This document shows positions 56,029 to 64,000 of a stretch of 64,000 nt of DNA, piece after piece. A model generated the notes under the pieces. That model was not told the DNA's origin. It made no database searches and saw only the letters and a program-made list of their open reading frames with translations. The position numbers and the translations under genes were made by a program. The stretch is from Acidobacteriota bacterium (lineage in GTDB: Bacteria; Acidobacteriota; Vicinamibacteria; Vicinamibacterales; JAKQTR01): contig JAPKZO010000032.1 of NCBI GenBank assembly GCA_026393755.1, forward strand, positions 215,342-279,341, in the 5' to 3' direction. The first letter of the stretch is position 1; each line of letters opens with the position of its first letter.

Positions 56029-57357
56029 ATGTCGACGTCACCCTCTTCGTTTGGCCCCGCCACACTGGCTCTGCACGGCGGCCAGTCTCCAGACAGCGCA
56101 GTCGGCGCCCGCGTCGTTCCGATCTATCAGACCTCGTCGTACGTCTTCGAATCGGCCGACCACGCGGCGGCGCTGTTCTCGATGCAGGCGAGCGGACACA
56201 TCTACACGCGCATCGGCAACCCGACCACCGAGGTGCTCGAACGCCGGCTGGCGGATCTCGACGGCGGAGTCGGTGCCCTGGCGCTCGCGTCTGGGCAGGC
56301 GGCCGTCATCACGGTCGTGCTGGCGCTGGCCCGACCGGGCCAGAACATCGTGTCCTCGCGCTTCCTGTACGGCGGGACGTACAACATGTTCCACTACACG
56401 CTCGAACGCCTGGGCATCGAGACGCGCTTTGTCGATACGTCCGACCCGGCCAACGTCGCGCGCGCCATCGATGACCACACGCGGCTGGTCTACACCGAAT
56501 CAATCGGCAACCCCACAAACAACGTGGACGACCTTGAGGCGATTGCCCGCGTGGCCCACGACGCCGGCGTGCCGTTTGTCGTCGACAACACCGTGTCACC
56601 GCACATCTTCAGGCCCATCGACCACGGCGCCGATATCGTCGTGTATTCGCTCACGAAGTTCATCGGGGGACACGGCAACTCCATCGGCGGCGCCATTGTG
56701 GATTCCGGCCGCTTCAACTGGGCCAACGGACGCTTCCCCGAATTCACCGAACCGGACCCGTCGTACCACGGGATCGTCTTCTGGGAACTGTTCGGCACCC
56801 ACGAGCGCGCGGTCGCCCCTGGCGCGGCGTTCATCACGAAGGCGCGCGTGCAGTGGATTCGCGATCTCGGCGCGTGCCTCTCGCCATTCAATGCGTTTCT
56901 ATTCCTGCAAGGCATCGAGACGCTCTCGTATCGGATGGCGGCGCACTGCGCCAACACGAGGCACGTCGCCGAGTGGCTGACGCGGCACCCGGATGTCGCG
57001 TGGGTGAACTACCCCGGTCTGGCCGGCCACCCCGACCACGCGCGCGCACAACGGTACTTCCCGTCGGGAGCTGGCGCGATCATCGGCGTCGGGATTCGCG
57101 GCGGATTTGAAGCCGCGAAACGCTTCATCGACAACCTGCACCTGTTCAGCCACGTGGCGAATATCGGCGACGCCAAGAGCCTGGTGATTCACCCGGCGTC
57201 AACGACGCACCAGCAGTTGTCGGCGGAGGAGCGCCTGGCCGTCGGAGTGCCGGATGATTTCGTCCGCCTGTCGATCGGCATCGAGGACGCCGCCGACCTG
57301 ATCGCGGATCTGGACCAGGCCATTGCCGCGGCGGCGTCCGGGATAAGGGCTGCGTGA
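56029..57357 (+). CDS. metY: O-acetylhomoserine sulfhydrylase (Cys/Met metabolism PLP enzyme)
   Basis: The product is 442 aa from ATG 56029, with GGAGG 7 nt before it. Cys/Met PLP family motifs are present: [42 protein letters not shown] and [16 protein letters not shown], which holds the PLP Lys. The insertion between [16 protein letters not shown] and FVDTSDP is typical of MetY rather than MetB. It makes homocysteine from O-acetylhomoserine and sulfide. No metX or hom is near; the leader suggests regulation by methionine supply. Confidence 0.9.
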   Translation: MSTSPSSFGPATLALHGGQSPDSAVGARVVPIYQTSSYVFESADHAAALFSMQASGHIYTRIGNPTTEVLERRLADLDGGVGALALASGQAAVITVVLALARPGQNIVSSRFLYGGTYNMFHYTLERLGIETRFVDTSDPANVARAIDDHTRLVYTESIGNPTNNVDDLEAIARVAHDAGVPFVVDNTVSPHIFRPIDHGADIVVYSLTKFIGGHGNSIGGAIVDSGRFNWANGRFPEFTEPDPSYHGIVFWELFGTHERAVAPGAAFITKARVQWIRDLGACLSPFNAFLFLQGIETLSYRMAAHCANTRHVAEWLTRHPDVAWVNYPGLAGHPDHARAQRYFPSGAGAIIGVGIRGGFEAAKRFIDNLHLFSHVANIGDAKSLVIHPASTTHQQLSAEERLAVGVPDDFVRLSIGIEDAADLIADLDQAIAAAASGIRAA

Positions 57358-57462
57358 TGGTAATCACGGGCGCCGGGGATGCGTCGCTGCTGGAACACGG
57401 CGCGTGGCGGCAGCGCGCTCGGAGTTGTCTGTGCGGGCGCCGCCGGCGAAGCGGGGACCATC

Positions 57463-58215
57463 TCAATGCGCGAGTCGTCTGGCGCGGACGAGCAGGGTCA
57501 ATCCTCCATCGCCCGCGCCGCGCCGGTGGCCTTGCAACAGCGACGCCAATGCCCACAGCCCTCCGAGGGCCATGTACCCCGCCGGTCGCAGGATGCGGAT
57601 CGCGCCGCTGAGATCGTCGAGCTTCCACGAGAGGCGGACCAGTCGGAGTTCAACGGGAGACGACAGGATGTACCGAGCTGTTTCGATCTCGAATCCTGTC
57701 CGCGTCAGCTTCTCTCGAACGTTGTCGATCGTATAGAACGTGCTGACGGCATAGCGCTTCCGGTGCCGCTCCCGTTCCGCCGCAGTAATCTCCCGATTCG
57801 ACAAACTGTCCGCCGAGAACACGAAACGGCCCCCAGGCTTGAGCGACCGCGAGACATTCCTCATCACGCGCTCGTCGCAGCCCAGGTGTTCCATCACGCA
57901 GAGGCTGACAGCCTTGTCAAACGAGGATTCGGGATAGTCGATCGCCTCGGCATCCAGAAGAACAAATTCCGTCCGGTCACCAGAGTAGCAGCGCCGGGCG
58001 GTCGCCATCCTCGCCGCGTGGGCGTCAACTCCGACGACCGTCGCCCCCGACTTGGCGATTCGCCAGTCATAGGAGCCGTCTCCGCACCCGATGTCGAGAA
58101 TCCGCTCCCCTGGCCTGGCGTCCAGCCACTCGATCACGGTGGCGCACTCCTCGACGCGCCGGAAATTCAGCCGGCTGAGCAGCGGGAGCAGACGACCGGT
58201 GAACGTCATCGACAA
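57463..58215 (-). CDS. SAM-dependent methyltransferase
   Basis: The product is 250 aa from TTG 58215, chosen because GAGGAG lies 6 nt before it; ATG 58209 is the alternative. Motif I is ERILDIGCGDGSYDWRIA, then VVGVDAHAARMATAR, FVLLDAEAIDYPESSFDKAV and RSLKPGGRFVFSADSL. An Ala/Leu-rich C-terminal helix (LRPAGYMALGGLWALASLL) could bind the membrane. It may act on a quinone or lipid, but this is not established. It is divergent from the APH-M23-aminotransferase gene. Confidence 0.75.
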   Translation of the reverse strand: MSMTFTGRLLPLLSRLNFRRVEECATVIEWLDARPGERILDIGCGDGSYDWRIAKSGATVVGVDAHAARMATARRCYSGDRTEFVLLDAEAIDYPESSFDKAVSLCVMEHLGCDERVMRNVSRSLKPGGRFVFSADSLSNREITAAERERHRKRYAVSTFYTIDNVREKLTRTGFEIETARYILSSPVELRLVRLSWKLDDLSGAIRILRPAGYMALGGLWALASLLQGHRRGAGDGGLTLLVRARRLAH

Positions 58216-58301
58216 CTCGTGCTCCTCGTCCCGTCATTGGCGTTATGGGCGCGGCAGCCGGCCGCGCGTGTCATTGGTGTCAGACACGAATGCGAAGACG
58301 A

Positions 58302-58307
58302 TATCAT
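58302..58307 (+). promoter_or_regulatory. -10 box (TATCAT) of a probable leaderless transcript
   Basis: TATCAT ends 6 nt before ATG 58314, again the spacing expected if transcription begins at the start codon. No Shine-Dalgarno or -35 was found. Confidence 0.35.
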
Positions 58308-58313
58308 TACCCG

Positions 58314-61300
58314 ATGCCTGCCATCACGTTTGATCTCCCCGCATTTACACGCGACCAGGCCGTCGCCGCCTCCGAGCGGCTGTACGGAATCCCGGCCGCC
58401 GCCGAGCATCTTCCCAGCGAGCGCGACCAGAACTTCCTGCTGACGGCCAGGGACGGCCAGCGCTTCGTGCTCAAGGTCTCGAATGCCACGGAGGATTCCC
58501 GGACGCTGGACCTCCAGAACCAGGCGCTGGGCCATGTGGCGCAACATGCGCCCGACTTGACGCTGCCTCGCATTTGTCCCTCCCTGGCCGGGCGCCTGAT
58601 CGAGACGCTCACCGACGATCGCGGAAGACCACACCAGGTCCGGTTGCTGACCTGGGTGGCCGGCACGATGCTTGCTAACGTCGCGCCGCATCTGCCGGAT
58701 CTGCTGTGCAGCCTGGGCCGCTATCTGGGCCAGTTGGACGCGGCGCTGGAGTCGTTCGACCACCCGGCCGCGGATCGCGATCTCAAGTGGGATCCGCGGG
58801 GGGCGTCCTGGATCGGCGATCACATCGATCAGATCGTTGACCCCGCGCGACGCGAACTGGTGAGGCGAGTCACTGCGTGGGCCGACAACGAGATCGCGAG
58901 GCTGGCGGCGTCGCTTCGCGTGGGCGTGATCTACAACGACGCAAACGACCACAACGTGCTGGTGGCTGGCGCGGCTCCGTACGACTGCCGCGTGGTGTCG
59001 GTCGTCGATTTCGGCGACATGCTGCGCACGTGGACGGCGAATGAAGTGGCCGTCGCCTGCGCGTATGCCCTGCTCGACAAGCCGGATCCGCTCAAGACGT
59101 GCGCGTCGATTGTCGCCGGTTACCATGTCGCCAGGCGTTTGACAGAACCGGAGATCGACGCCATCTTCCCCTTGATCTGCAGCCGGCTCGCCGTGAGCGT
59201 CGTCAACTCGGCCATCCAGCAGCGCGCGAAACCCGGCAACCAGTACCTCGTCATCAGCGAGCGACCGGCGTGGGACGCGCTGGCGCGCCTGGCCACGGTC
59301 AACCCCTCTCTGGCACGCGCCACACTTCGGGCTGCGTGCGGACTTGAACCCTGCCCGACCGCGTCACGCGTGGTGTCGTGGCTGCGAGATTCCGCCTCGG
59401 CGGTTCGTCCGGTACTCGATCCGGATCCCCGGACCGCCACAACGGTGCGGTTCGATCTCGGCGTGGCCAGTGCGGAGGCCGGCGCGCCGACACTGTGGGC
59501 GGACGTCGATGCCTTCTCGCGGGAGTTGTTCGGCCGGATGGCCCGGTCCGGGTCCCCGATCGGGATTGGGCGATACGACGAAGTGCGCGCGATCTACTCG
59601 GACGACATGTTCAGCACGCCCGGCAACGACGGACCGGAGTGGCGCACGGTGCATCTCGGCGCCGACCTGTTCGTTCGGGCTGGCGCACGCGTCCTGGCCC
59701 CGCTCGATGGCCACGTCACGAGTGTGGCCGACAATGCCGGCAAGGGCGACTATGGGCCGACGGTGATCCTGGAACATCGCGCGGGAGCGGGTGGTGACGC
59801 CTTCTACACCTTGTATGGCCATCTGGCGCGCGAGTCGGTCAGATCGCTTCGTGAGGGCCAGGCGGTAGCGCGCGGCACGCAGATCGCGACCATTGGGACC
59901 TCGTCTGAGAACGGCGGGTGGTCGCCGCACCTGCACTTCCAGATCATCATGGACCTGCTGGGCTGCCACGGCGACTTCCCGGGAGTGGCACGGCCGTCCG
60001 AGCGACAGGTGTGGCTGAGCCTCAGTCCCGATCCCTACCTGATTCTGCAGATCCCCGGTGGCGTCACCGCCGTCCCGCGTCCGTCAGGCGCGGGCCTCCT
60101 CGCGGCGCGCCGCGAGCACGTCGGGCCGTCATTGAGCGTCTCTTACCGCCGGCCGCTCACCATCGTCCGGGGGTGGATGCAGCACCTGTACGACGCGGGT
60201 GGCCAGGCCTACCTGGACGCCGTCAACAATGTGCCGCATGTCGGCCATTGCCATCCGCATGTCGTCGAGGCCGGCCAGCGCCAGATGGCCGTGTTGAACA
60301 CCAACACCCGGTACCTGCATGACGCCTTGACGCAGTACGCCGATCGGCTGTCGGCGATGCTGCCCGACCCGCTGCGCGTGTGCTTCTTCGTCAACTCCGG
60401 AAGCGAGGCCAACGAACTGGCGCTGCGGCTCGCCCGGGCGGTTACGGGCTCGCGCGAGACCGTGGTTGTCGATGCTGCATACCACGGCAACACGACGAGC
60501 CTGGTCGAGATCAGTCCCTACAAGTTCGACGGACCAGGGGGCAGCGGCGCCGCCCCGCACATCCACAAAGTGCCGACGCCGGATGTCTACCGGGGGCTGT
60601 ACCGCGGTCCGGCGAGTCACGCCGGGGCATTGTACGCCTCGCACGTCGGCGACGCCGTCGACACGATCGTGAAACGGGGCGGTCGGCCTGGCGCCTTCAT
60701 CGCCGAGTCGATCCTCAGTTGCGCCGGCCAGATCGTGCTGCCACCGGGATACCTCGCGGAGGCGTACCGCCACGTGCGCAACGAGGGCGGCGTGTGCATT
60801 GCTGACGAGGTCCAGGTCGGATTCGGACGAGTCGGCACCCATGTCTGGGCGTTCGAAACGCAGGGCGTCGTCCCCGACATCGTCACGCTAGGAAAACCCA
60901 TCGGAAACGGGCATCCCCTTGGCGCCGTGATCACGACTCGCGAGATCGCCCGGGCATTCGCCAACGGCATGGAGTACTTCAACACGTTTGGCGGCAACCC
61001 GGTGTCCTGCGCGATTGGCATGGCCGTCATCGATGTCATCGAGCGCGAACACCTGCAGTCGCAGGCGCTGCAAGTCGGGACGCATCTGCTGTCTCGCCTG
61101 AAAGACCTCATGTCACGGCATCGAGCGATCGGCGATGTGCGCGGGCTTGGCCTCTTTGTCGGCGTCGAACTCGTACTCAACCGCGAGACGCTGTCTCCAG
61201 CGGGCGCCCTGGCCGGGATCGTCGCCAACCGGATGCGCGATCGAGGGGTCCTGGTCAGTACCGACGGCCCATTGCACAACGTTCTGAAGATCAAACCTCC

Positions 61301-61391
61301 GCTCGTGTTCACGATTCACGACGCCGACGTCCTGGTGGTGACGCTGGACCACGTCCTCGAAGAGACGGCGCGCAACGAGCCCGCAAAGTGA
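58314..61391 (+). CDS. APH-like kinase / M23 peptidase / class III aminotransferase fusion
   Basis: The product is 1025 aa. Residues about 1-300 are an aminoglycoside-phosphotransferase-like kinase: IYNDANDHNVLV gives catalytic Asp209 and metal-binding Asn214, then VVDFGDM. Residues about 420-570 are a LytM/M23 domain with zinc residues His447, Asp451 and His541 (SPHLHFQI), and YTLYGHLA. Residues about 610-1020 are a class III aminotransferase with NSGSEANELALRLAR, DEVQVGFGRVGTHVW and PLP Lys861 (LGKPIGNGHPLGAV). Similar fusions are known in bacteria; kinase and lyase-like aminotransferase domains suggest amino-alcohol phosphorylation and phospho-lyase chemistry. No signal peptide is present, which sits oddly with M23. 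Confidence 0.88.
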   Translation: MPAITFDLPAFTRDQAVAASERLYGIPAAAEHLPSERDQNFLLTARDGQRFVLKVSNATEDSRTLDLQNQALGHVAQHAPDLTLPRICPSLAGRLIETLTDDRGRPHQVRLLTWVAGTMLANVAPHLPDLLCSLGRYLGQLDAALESFDHPAADRDLKWDPRGASWIGDHIDQIVDPARRELVRRVTAWADNEIARLAASLRVGVIYNDANDHNVLVAGAAPYDCRVVSVVDFGDMLRTWTANEVAVACAYALLDKPDPLKTCASIVAGYHVARRLTEPEIDAIFPLICSRLAVSVVNSAIQQRAKPGNQYLVISERPAWDALARLATVNPSLARATLRAACGLEPCPTASRVVSWLRDSASAVRPVLDPDPRTATTVRFDLGVASAEAGAPTLWADVDAFSRELFGRMARSGSPIGIGRYDEVRAIYSDDMFSTPGNDGPEWRTVHLGADLFVRAGARVLAPLDGHVTSVADNAGKGDYGPTVILEHRAGAGGDAFYTLYGHLARESVRSLREGQAVARGTQIATIGTSSENGGWSPHLHFQIIMDLLGCHGDFPGVARPSERQVWLSLSPDPYLILQIPGGVTAVPRPSGAGLLAARREHVGPSLSVSYRRPLTIVRGWMQHLYDAGGQAYLDAVNNVPHVGHCHPHVVEAGQRQMAVLNTNTRYLHDALTQYADRLSAMLPDPLRVCFFVNSGSEANELALRLARAVTGSRETVVVDAAYHGNTTSLVEISPYKFDGPGGSGAAPHIHKVPTPDVYRGLYRGPASHAGALYASHVGDAVDTIVKRGGRPGAFIAESILSCAGQIVLPPGYLAEAYRHVRNEGGVCIADEVQVGFGRVGTHVWAFETQGVVPDIVTLGKPIGNGHPLGAVITTREIARAFANGMEYFNTFGGNPVSCAIGMAVIDVIEREHLQSQALQVGTHLLSRLKDLMSRHRAIGDVRGLGLFVGVELVLNRETLSPAGALAGIVANRMRDRGVLVSTDGPLHNVLKIKPPLVFTIHDADVLVVTLDHVLEETARNEPAK

Positions 61392-61475
61392 ACTCCCCGC
61401 AATCTCGTTGAACCGGGCGACCGCGAAGTTCGTCTACGCTCAACAGGGACGCGTGTGTCTGCCGGAGGTGCCACT

Positions 61476-62522
61476 GTGAGGATGAGATCGTCTATCGGAC
61501 TGTTTCTGGCATGCGCCAGCGTCTCGTTCCTGACGGGAACCGGTCACGCTCAACAGAAGCCCACGACCGTGACGCCGCTGAATGACCTCGACACCTTCAT
61601 GGCGAAGGTGCTCGAGCGCCGGAACGACAACTGGCGCACCCTCCACGACTACATCCTCAGCGAGCGTGAACAATTCCTGATTGTCGGACCTGGCGGCATT
61701 CGCCTCGATGGTCTCGACCGGGAATTTCACTGGTTTGTGCAAGATGGATACCTCGTGCGAAGCCCGGTGAAGGCCAATGGCGTGGCGCTCGGCGAAACCG
61801 AGCGGCGGCAGTACGAGCAGAAGTGGATGGCCGACGAGAAGCAAAGGGAACAGCGACAGAAGGAGCGCGACGCGAAGAAGATTGTGACCGGCGTGGGAGA
61901 CGTGGTTCGGCAGTCCGGCGAGCCGCGGTTCATCTCGGAGGCCTACTTCATGAAGTTCCCCTTCGAGCCGGGCAACTACTATCTTGTCGGACGCGGGACG
62001 CTGGAAGAGCGTGACGTCGTCATCGTCGAGTACTACCCGTCGCGGATGTTCAAGGACGACGAAGAAGAAAACGGCACGACCACGTCTGTGAACGCGACAG
62101 GCAATGCGCAGATGGCCTCGAAGGATCAGCGGACGAAGTCCAAGACAAGCAAGCCTTCGCCAAAGGAGCGCAACAAGGACGACGAGCTGGAGCAGGACAT
62201 TCAGCGCAGCTTGAACAAGGTCTCGCGCGTCACCATGTGGATAGATTCGGAGGATCGCCAGATCGTGAAGTACGCGTTTGACAACGCCGACTTCGGGTTC
62301 CTGCCCGGCCGGGCGATCGTACGGGTGGACGAGGCACGGGCCTCGATGACGATGGGGAGGTACTTTGAGAACGTGTGGCTGCCGAAGCAGATCAGCTTTG
62401 GGGCTGGCGCGACATTGGCGACCGGGTCGTACCGTTTCACGTATGACCGATCGTTCTACGACTACCGCAAGGGCGAGGTGAGCGCGCGCATCAGGGCGTA
62501 TGTCCCGAAGGACGACAAGTGA
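61476..62522 (+). CDS. Exported conserved hypothetical protein
   Basis: The product is 348 aa from GTG 61476, 7 nt after GGAGG; GTG 61455 and ATG 61482 are alternatives. A signal peptide ends TGTGHAQQ. A mixed charged middle (KEQRQKERDAKK, SKTSKPSPKERNKDDE) follows a compact domain (VLERRNDNWRTLHDYILSE). The end part (RVTMWIDSEDRQIVKYAF, FENVWLPKQISF) resembles the convex sheet of LolA/LolB-like lipoprotein carriers. It overlaps the Omp85-like gene by 4 nt, so the two probably act together at the outer membrane. Confidence 0.65.
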   Translation: MRMRSSIGLFLACASVSFLTGTGHAQQKPTTVTPLNDLDTFMAKVLERRNDNWRTLHDYILSEREQFLIVGPGGIRLDGLDREFHWFVQDGYLVRSPVKANGVALGETERRQYEQKWMADEKQREQRQKERDAKKIVTGVGDVVRQSGEPRFISEAYFMKFPFEPGNYYLVGRGTLEERDVVIVEYYPSRMFKDDEEENGTTTSVNATGNAQMASKDQRTKSKTSKPSPKERNKDDELEQDIQRSLNKVSRVTMWIDSEDRQIVKYAFDNADFGFLPGRAIVRVDEARASMTMGRYFENVWLPKQISFGAGATLATGSYRFTYDRSFYDYRKGEVSARIRAYVPKDDK

Positions 62523-63781
62523 TCCGGCGGTTCGGGGTGATGGCGCTTGGAATCGGCCTCGGGCTCATGCCCCCGGCCGCGTCGCGCGCATTGGCCCAGA
62601 CGTCCGACATCGTGTCCGAGATTCGCATCCACGGAAACTACCGGACGCCGGACGCTGATGTGCTCGCACTGGCCGACGTCAAGGTCGGAGGGACCATTGA
62701 TTCGACTGGCATCGAGGCGATCGCCGAACGCTTACGGAAATCCGGCCGGTTCGAGTCGGTTGAAGTTCGCAAGCGGCTGCGGTCGCTCACGGCCACCGAT
62801 CAGGTGTCGCTCATCATCGTCGTCGAGGAGTATCCGTCGACGGACAAGGGCGGAGGCGTTCCCGGTCCACTCCGGCGGATTGGTGACAGCGTGATGCTGA
62901 TGCCGGCGCTCGACTGGGCGGACGGCTACGGCCTGACGTACGGAGGCCGGATCAGTTTCGTGCAGGTGCTGGGCAAGCAGGGGCGGGTCACCGTGCCGCT
63001 CACCTGGGGCGGAACGCGCCAGGCGGCCGTCGAGCTGGATACGACGGTGGATGGCGGGCCGTTCAAGCGGCTCCGCGCTGGTGGGTCGCTGGTAAGCAGG
63101 AACAATCCCGGATTCGACGTTCGCGACTTCAGGAAGAGCGTATGGGCCGACGTGGTGACTCCGGCGTGGAAGGCGGTGAGCCTCGGGCTGCATGGCGCGT
63201 GGTCGGATGTGACATTCGGAGAAGAACGCGATCGGCTTGCGACGTACGGCGCGGGCGTGATTGTTGACACGCGCGACAACCCGGCGTTTCCGCGCAATGC
63301 CATCTACGCCAGCGCCTGGTGGAACCGTCTGAGCCCAAGGGCGGGCGCCGCGGTATATCGCTACCGCCTCGAGGCCCGCGGGTACCTCGGGTTGATCGGG
63401 TCGACGGTCCTCTCGGTACGGGCCGTGTCGGATACGGCAGATCGCGTTCTCCCGGACTACGAGAAGGCGTTGCTGGGCGGAATCGAGACGCTCCGAGGGT
63501 TCCGGGCGGGGTCGTTTGTCGGCGACAATCTGTCCGTCGCATCCGCGGAATTGCGAATCCCGCTTCACTCCCCGATGAGCGTCGGGCAAAGCGGATTGAC
63601 CGTGTTTGCCGACGCCGGCGCGGTGTACGACCACGGGGTCCGGCTGTCCGACGCCAGGCGGCGCTACGGCGTGGGCGTCGGCTGGTTCGTTCGCGCGCCG
63701 CTCGTGCAGTTCGGCATCGACGTGGCGCACGGGTCCGGCGGCGGCACGCGCGCACACGTCACGGCCGGCCTGCGCTTCTGA
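62519..63781 (+). CDS. Compact Omp85/BamA-like outer-membrane protein
   Basis: The product is 420 aa from GTG 62519 (GTGA overlap). A signal peptide ends ALAQT. One POTRA-like domain spans about residues 32-105 (SEIRIHGNYRTPDADVLALA, IEAIAERLRKSGRFESVEV). The rest is a barrel with IVDTRDNPAFPRNAIYASA and GIETLRGFRAGSFVGDNL, the latter like the conserved barrel-lock region of Omp85 proteins. It ends THVTAGLRF with a terminal Phe. At 420 aa with a single POTRA it is far shorter than BamA (about 800), resembling FhaC- or TamA-like short forms. Cargo is unknown. Confidence 0.75.
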   Translation: MIRRFGVMALGIGLGLMPPAASRALAQTSDIVSEIRIHGNYRTPDADVLALADVKVGGTIDSTGIEAIAERLRKSGRFESVEVRKRLRSLTATDQVSLIIVVEEYPSTDKGGGVPGPLRRIGDSVMLMPALDWADGYGLTYGGRISFVQVLGKQGRVTVPLTWGGTRQAAVELDTTVDGGPFKRLRAGGSLVSRNNPGFDVRDFRKSVWADVVTPAWKAVSLGLHGAWSDVTFGEERDRLATYGAGVIVDTRDNPAFPRNAIYASAWWNRLSPRAGAAVYRYRLEARGYLGLIGSTVLSVRAVSDTADRVLPDYEKALLGGIETLRGFRAGSFVGDNLSVASAELRIPLHSPMSVGQSGLTVFADAGAVYDHGVRLSDARRRYGVGVGWFVRAPLVQFGIDVAHGSGGGTRAHVTAGLRF

Positions 63782-63825
63782 ACACCACACCACTGGTCTC
63801 CCCCCACGGTATCCGAGCCACCGGG

Positions 63826-63831
63826 TAGAAT
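63826..63831 (+). promoter_or_regulatory. -10 box (TAGAAT) for the edge gene
   Basis: TAGAAT lies 18 nt before ATG 63850, leaving room for the GGAGG ribosome binding site at 63838-63842. No clear -35. Confidence 0.4.
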
Positions 63832-63849
63832 GGGCGCGGAGGCTCGGTG

Positions 63850-64000
63850 ATGCGTCAACAACGGAACACCCTGGTGCCGGCTCTATTGATCCTGCTGGCC
63901 GTTGGCCTGGGGCACGGGCTGGCGTCAGCCCAGACCCCGCCTGTTCCGCCCGCGGCACAATCCGCACCTTCCCCGCCCGCGGCACAATCCGCGCCTCCGG
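63850..64000 (+). CDS. Exported Pro/Ala-rich protein, 5' part only
   Basis: ATG 63850 follows GGAGG at 7 nt. The first 50 codons encode a signal peptide (LVPALLILLAVGLGHGLASA) and then a Pro/Ala/Gln-rich stretch made of 9-residue repeats (PPAAQSAPS). The frame is open at the window edge. No domain can be assigned yet. Confidence 0.7.
   Translation, partial: MRQQRNTLVPALLILLAVGLGHGLASAQTPPVPPAAQSAPSPPAAQSAPP
63946..63999 (+). repeat. 27-bp tandem repeat coding PPAAQSAP(S/P)
   Basis: Two near-identical 27-bp units run to the window edge, and more may follow outside. They are in frame with the signal peptide and probably form a flexible linker. Confidence 0.7.

Overview
This is a GC-rich chromosomal window with dense, mostly housekeeping gene content and no insertion sequence, phage, plasmid or CRISPR signature. 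Several traits point to an Acidobacteriota member, probably near the Vicinamibacteria. These are a large TonB-dependent receptor with an N-terminal carboxypeptidase-regulatory-like domain, a LysW-like zinc-ribbon protein, a fused MFS-like/spermidine-synthase protein, DUF1684, and an APH-M23-aminotransferase fusion. The assignment is inference from gene content only; no marker phylogeny was possible. The c-di-AMP module and the outer-membrane proteins fit a Gram-negative (diderm) cell.

Layout. 1-2911 is a minus-strand spermidine-synthase-like membrane fusion cut by the left edge. 3140-9933 holds a secreted M14 carboxypeptidase and a CarboxypepD_reg/TPR protein, convergent with a TonB receptor. 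10239-14410 has a methyltransferase, a GT-C-like membrane protein, LarE and a LysW-like acidic protein. 14653-21709 has a receiver-PilZ protein, then a tightly coupled plus-strand operon: GldA-like ATPase, GldF-like permease, GldG-like protein, DUF4340 protein and a DacB-type lipoprotein. 21748-24444 has an AlaX-like editing protein, QueC and QueE. 24560-28537 has DUF72, a secreted cyclophilin, a Cdd1-like HhH protein, endonuclease III, a 2-hydroxyacid dehydrogenase and a YHS protein. 28562-33742 has a TPR protein, a hydrolase, PdxJ, an aldolase/dehydrogenase fusion and an LsrF-like aldolase. 33753-41127 is a long minus-strand run TilS-FtsH-FolP-CdaA-CdaR-GlmM, preceded by a CAU tRNA. 41462-45632 has a solitary Dam-like methylase, a deoxyhypusine-synthase-like protein, a VIT/CCC1 transporter and QueA. 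45748-49669 is YebC-RuvC-RuvA-RuvB-FabH. 49786-54598 has a thiamine-binding-like protein, a methyltransferase, a beta-barrel protein, a kynureninase-like enzyme and a GT-C-like protein. 54763-63850+ has DUF1684, MetY behind an elaborate leader, a methyltransferase, the three-domain APH-M23-aminotransferase protein, a secreted protein coupled to a compact Omp85-like protein, and a gene cut by the right edge.

The strongest unusual signal is the metY upstream region (55723-56006). It holds a perfect palindrome, a consensus -35 box, a short reading frame with six clustered Met codons (arranged as 15-bp repeats that also form a GNRA hairpin), and a 17-bp hairpin before metY. This looks like methionine-responsive attenuation or a structured RNA switch. 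A second theme is -10 boxes lying 6-7 nt before start codons, which suggests several leaderless mRNAs.

Many genes overlap by 1-4 nt (ATGA, GTGA, TGATG), so translational coupling is common. Queuosine genes are split between two loci (queC/queE and queA). All calls come from reading motifs by eye; no database search was run.
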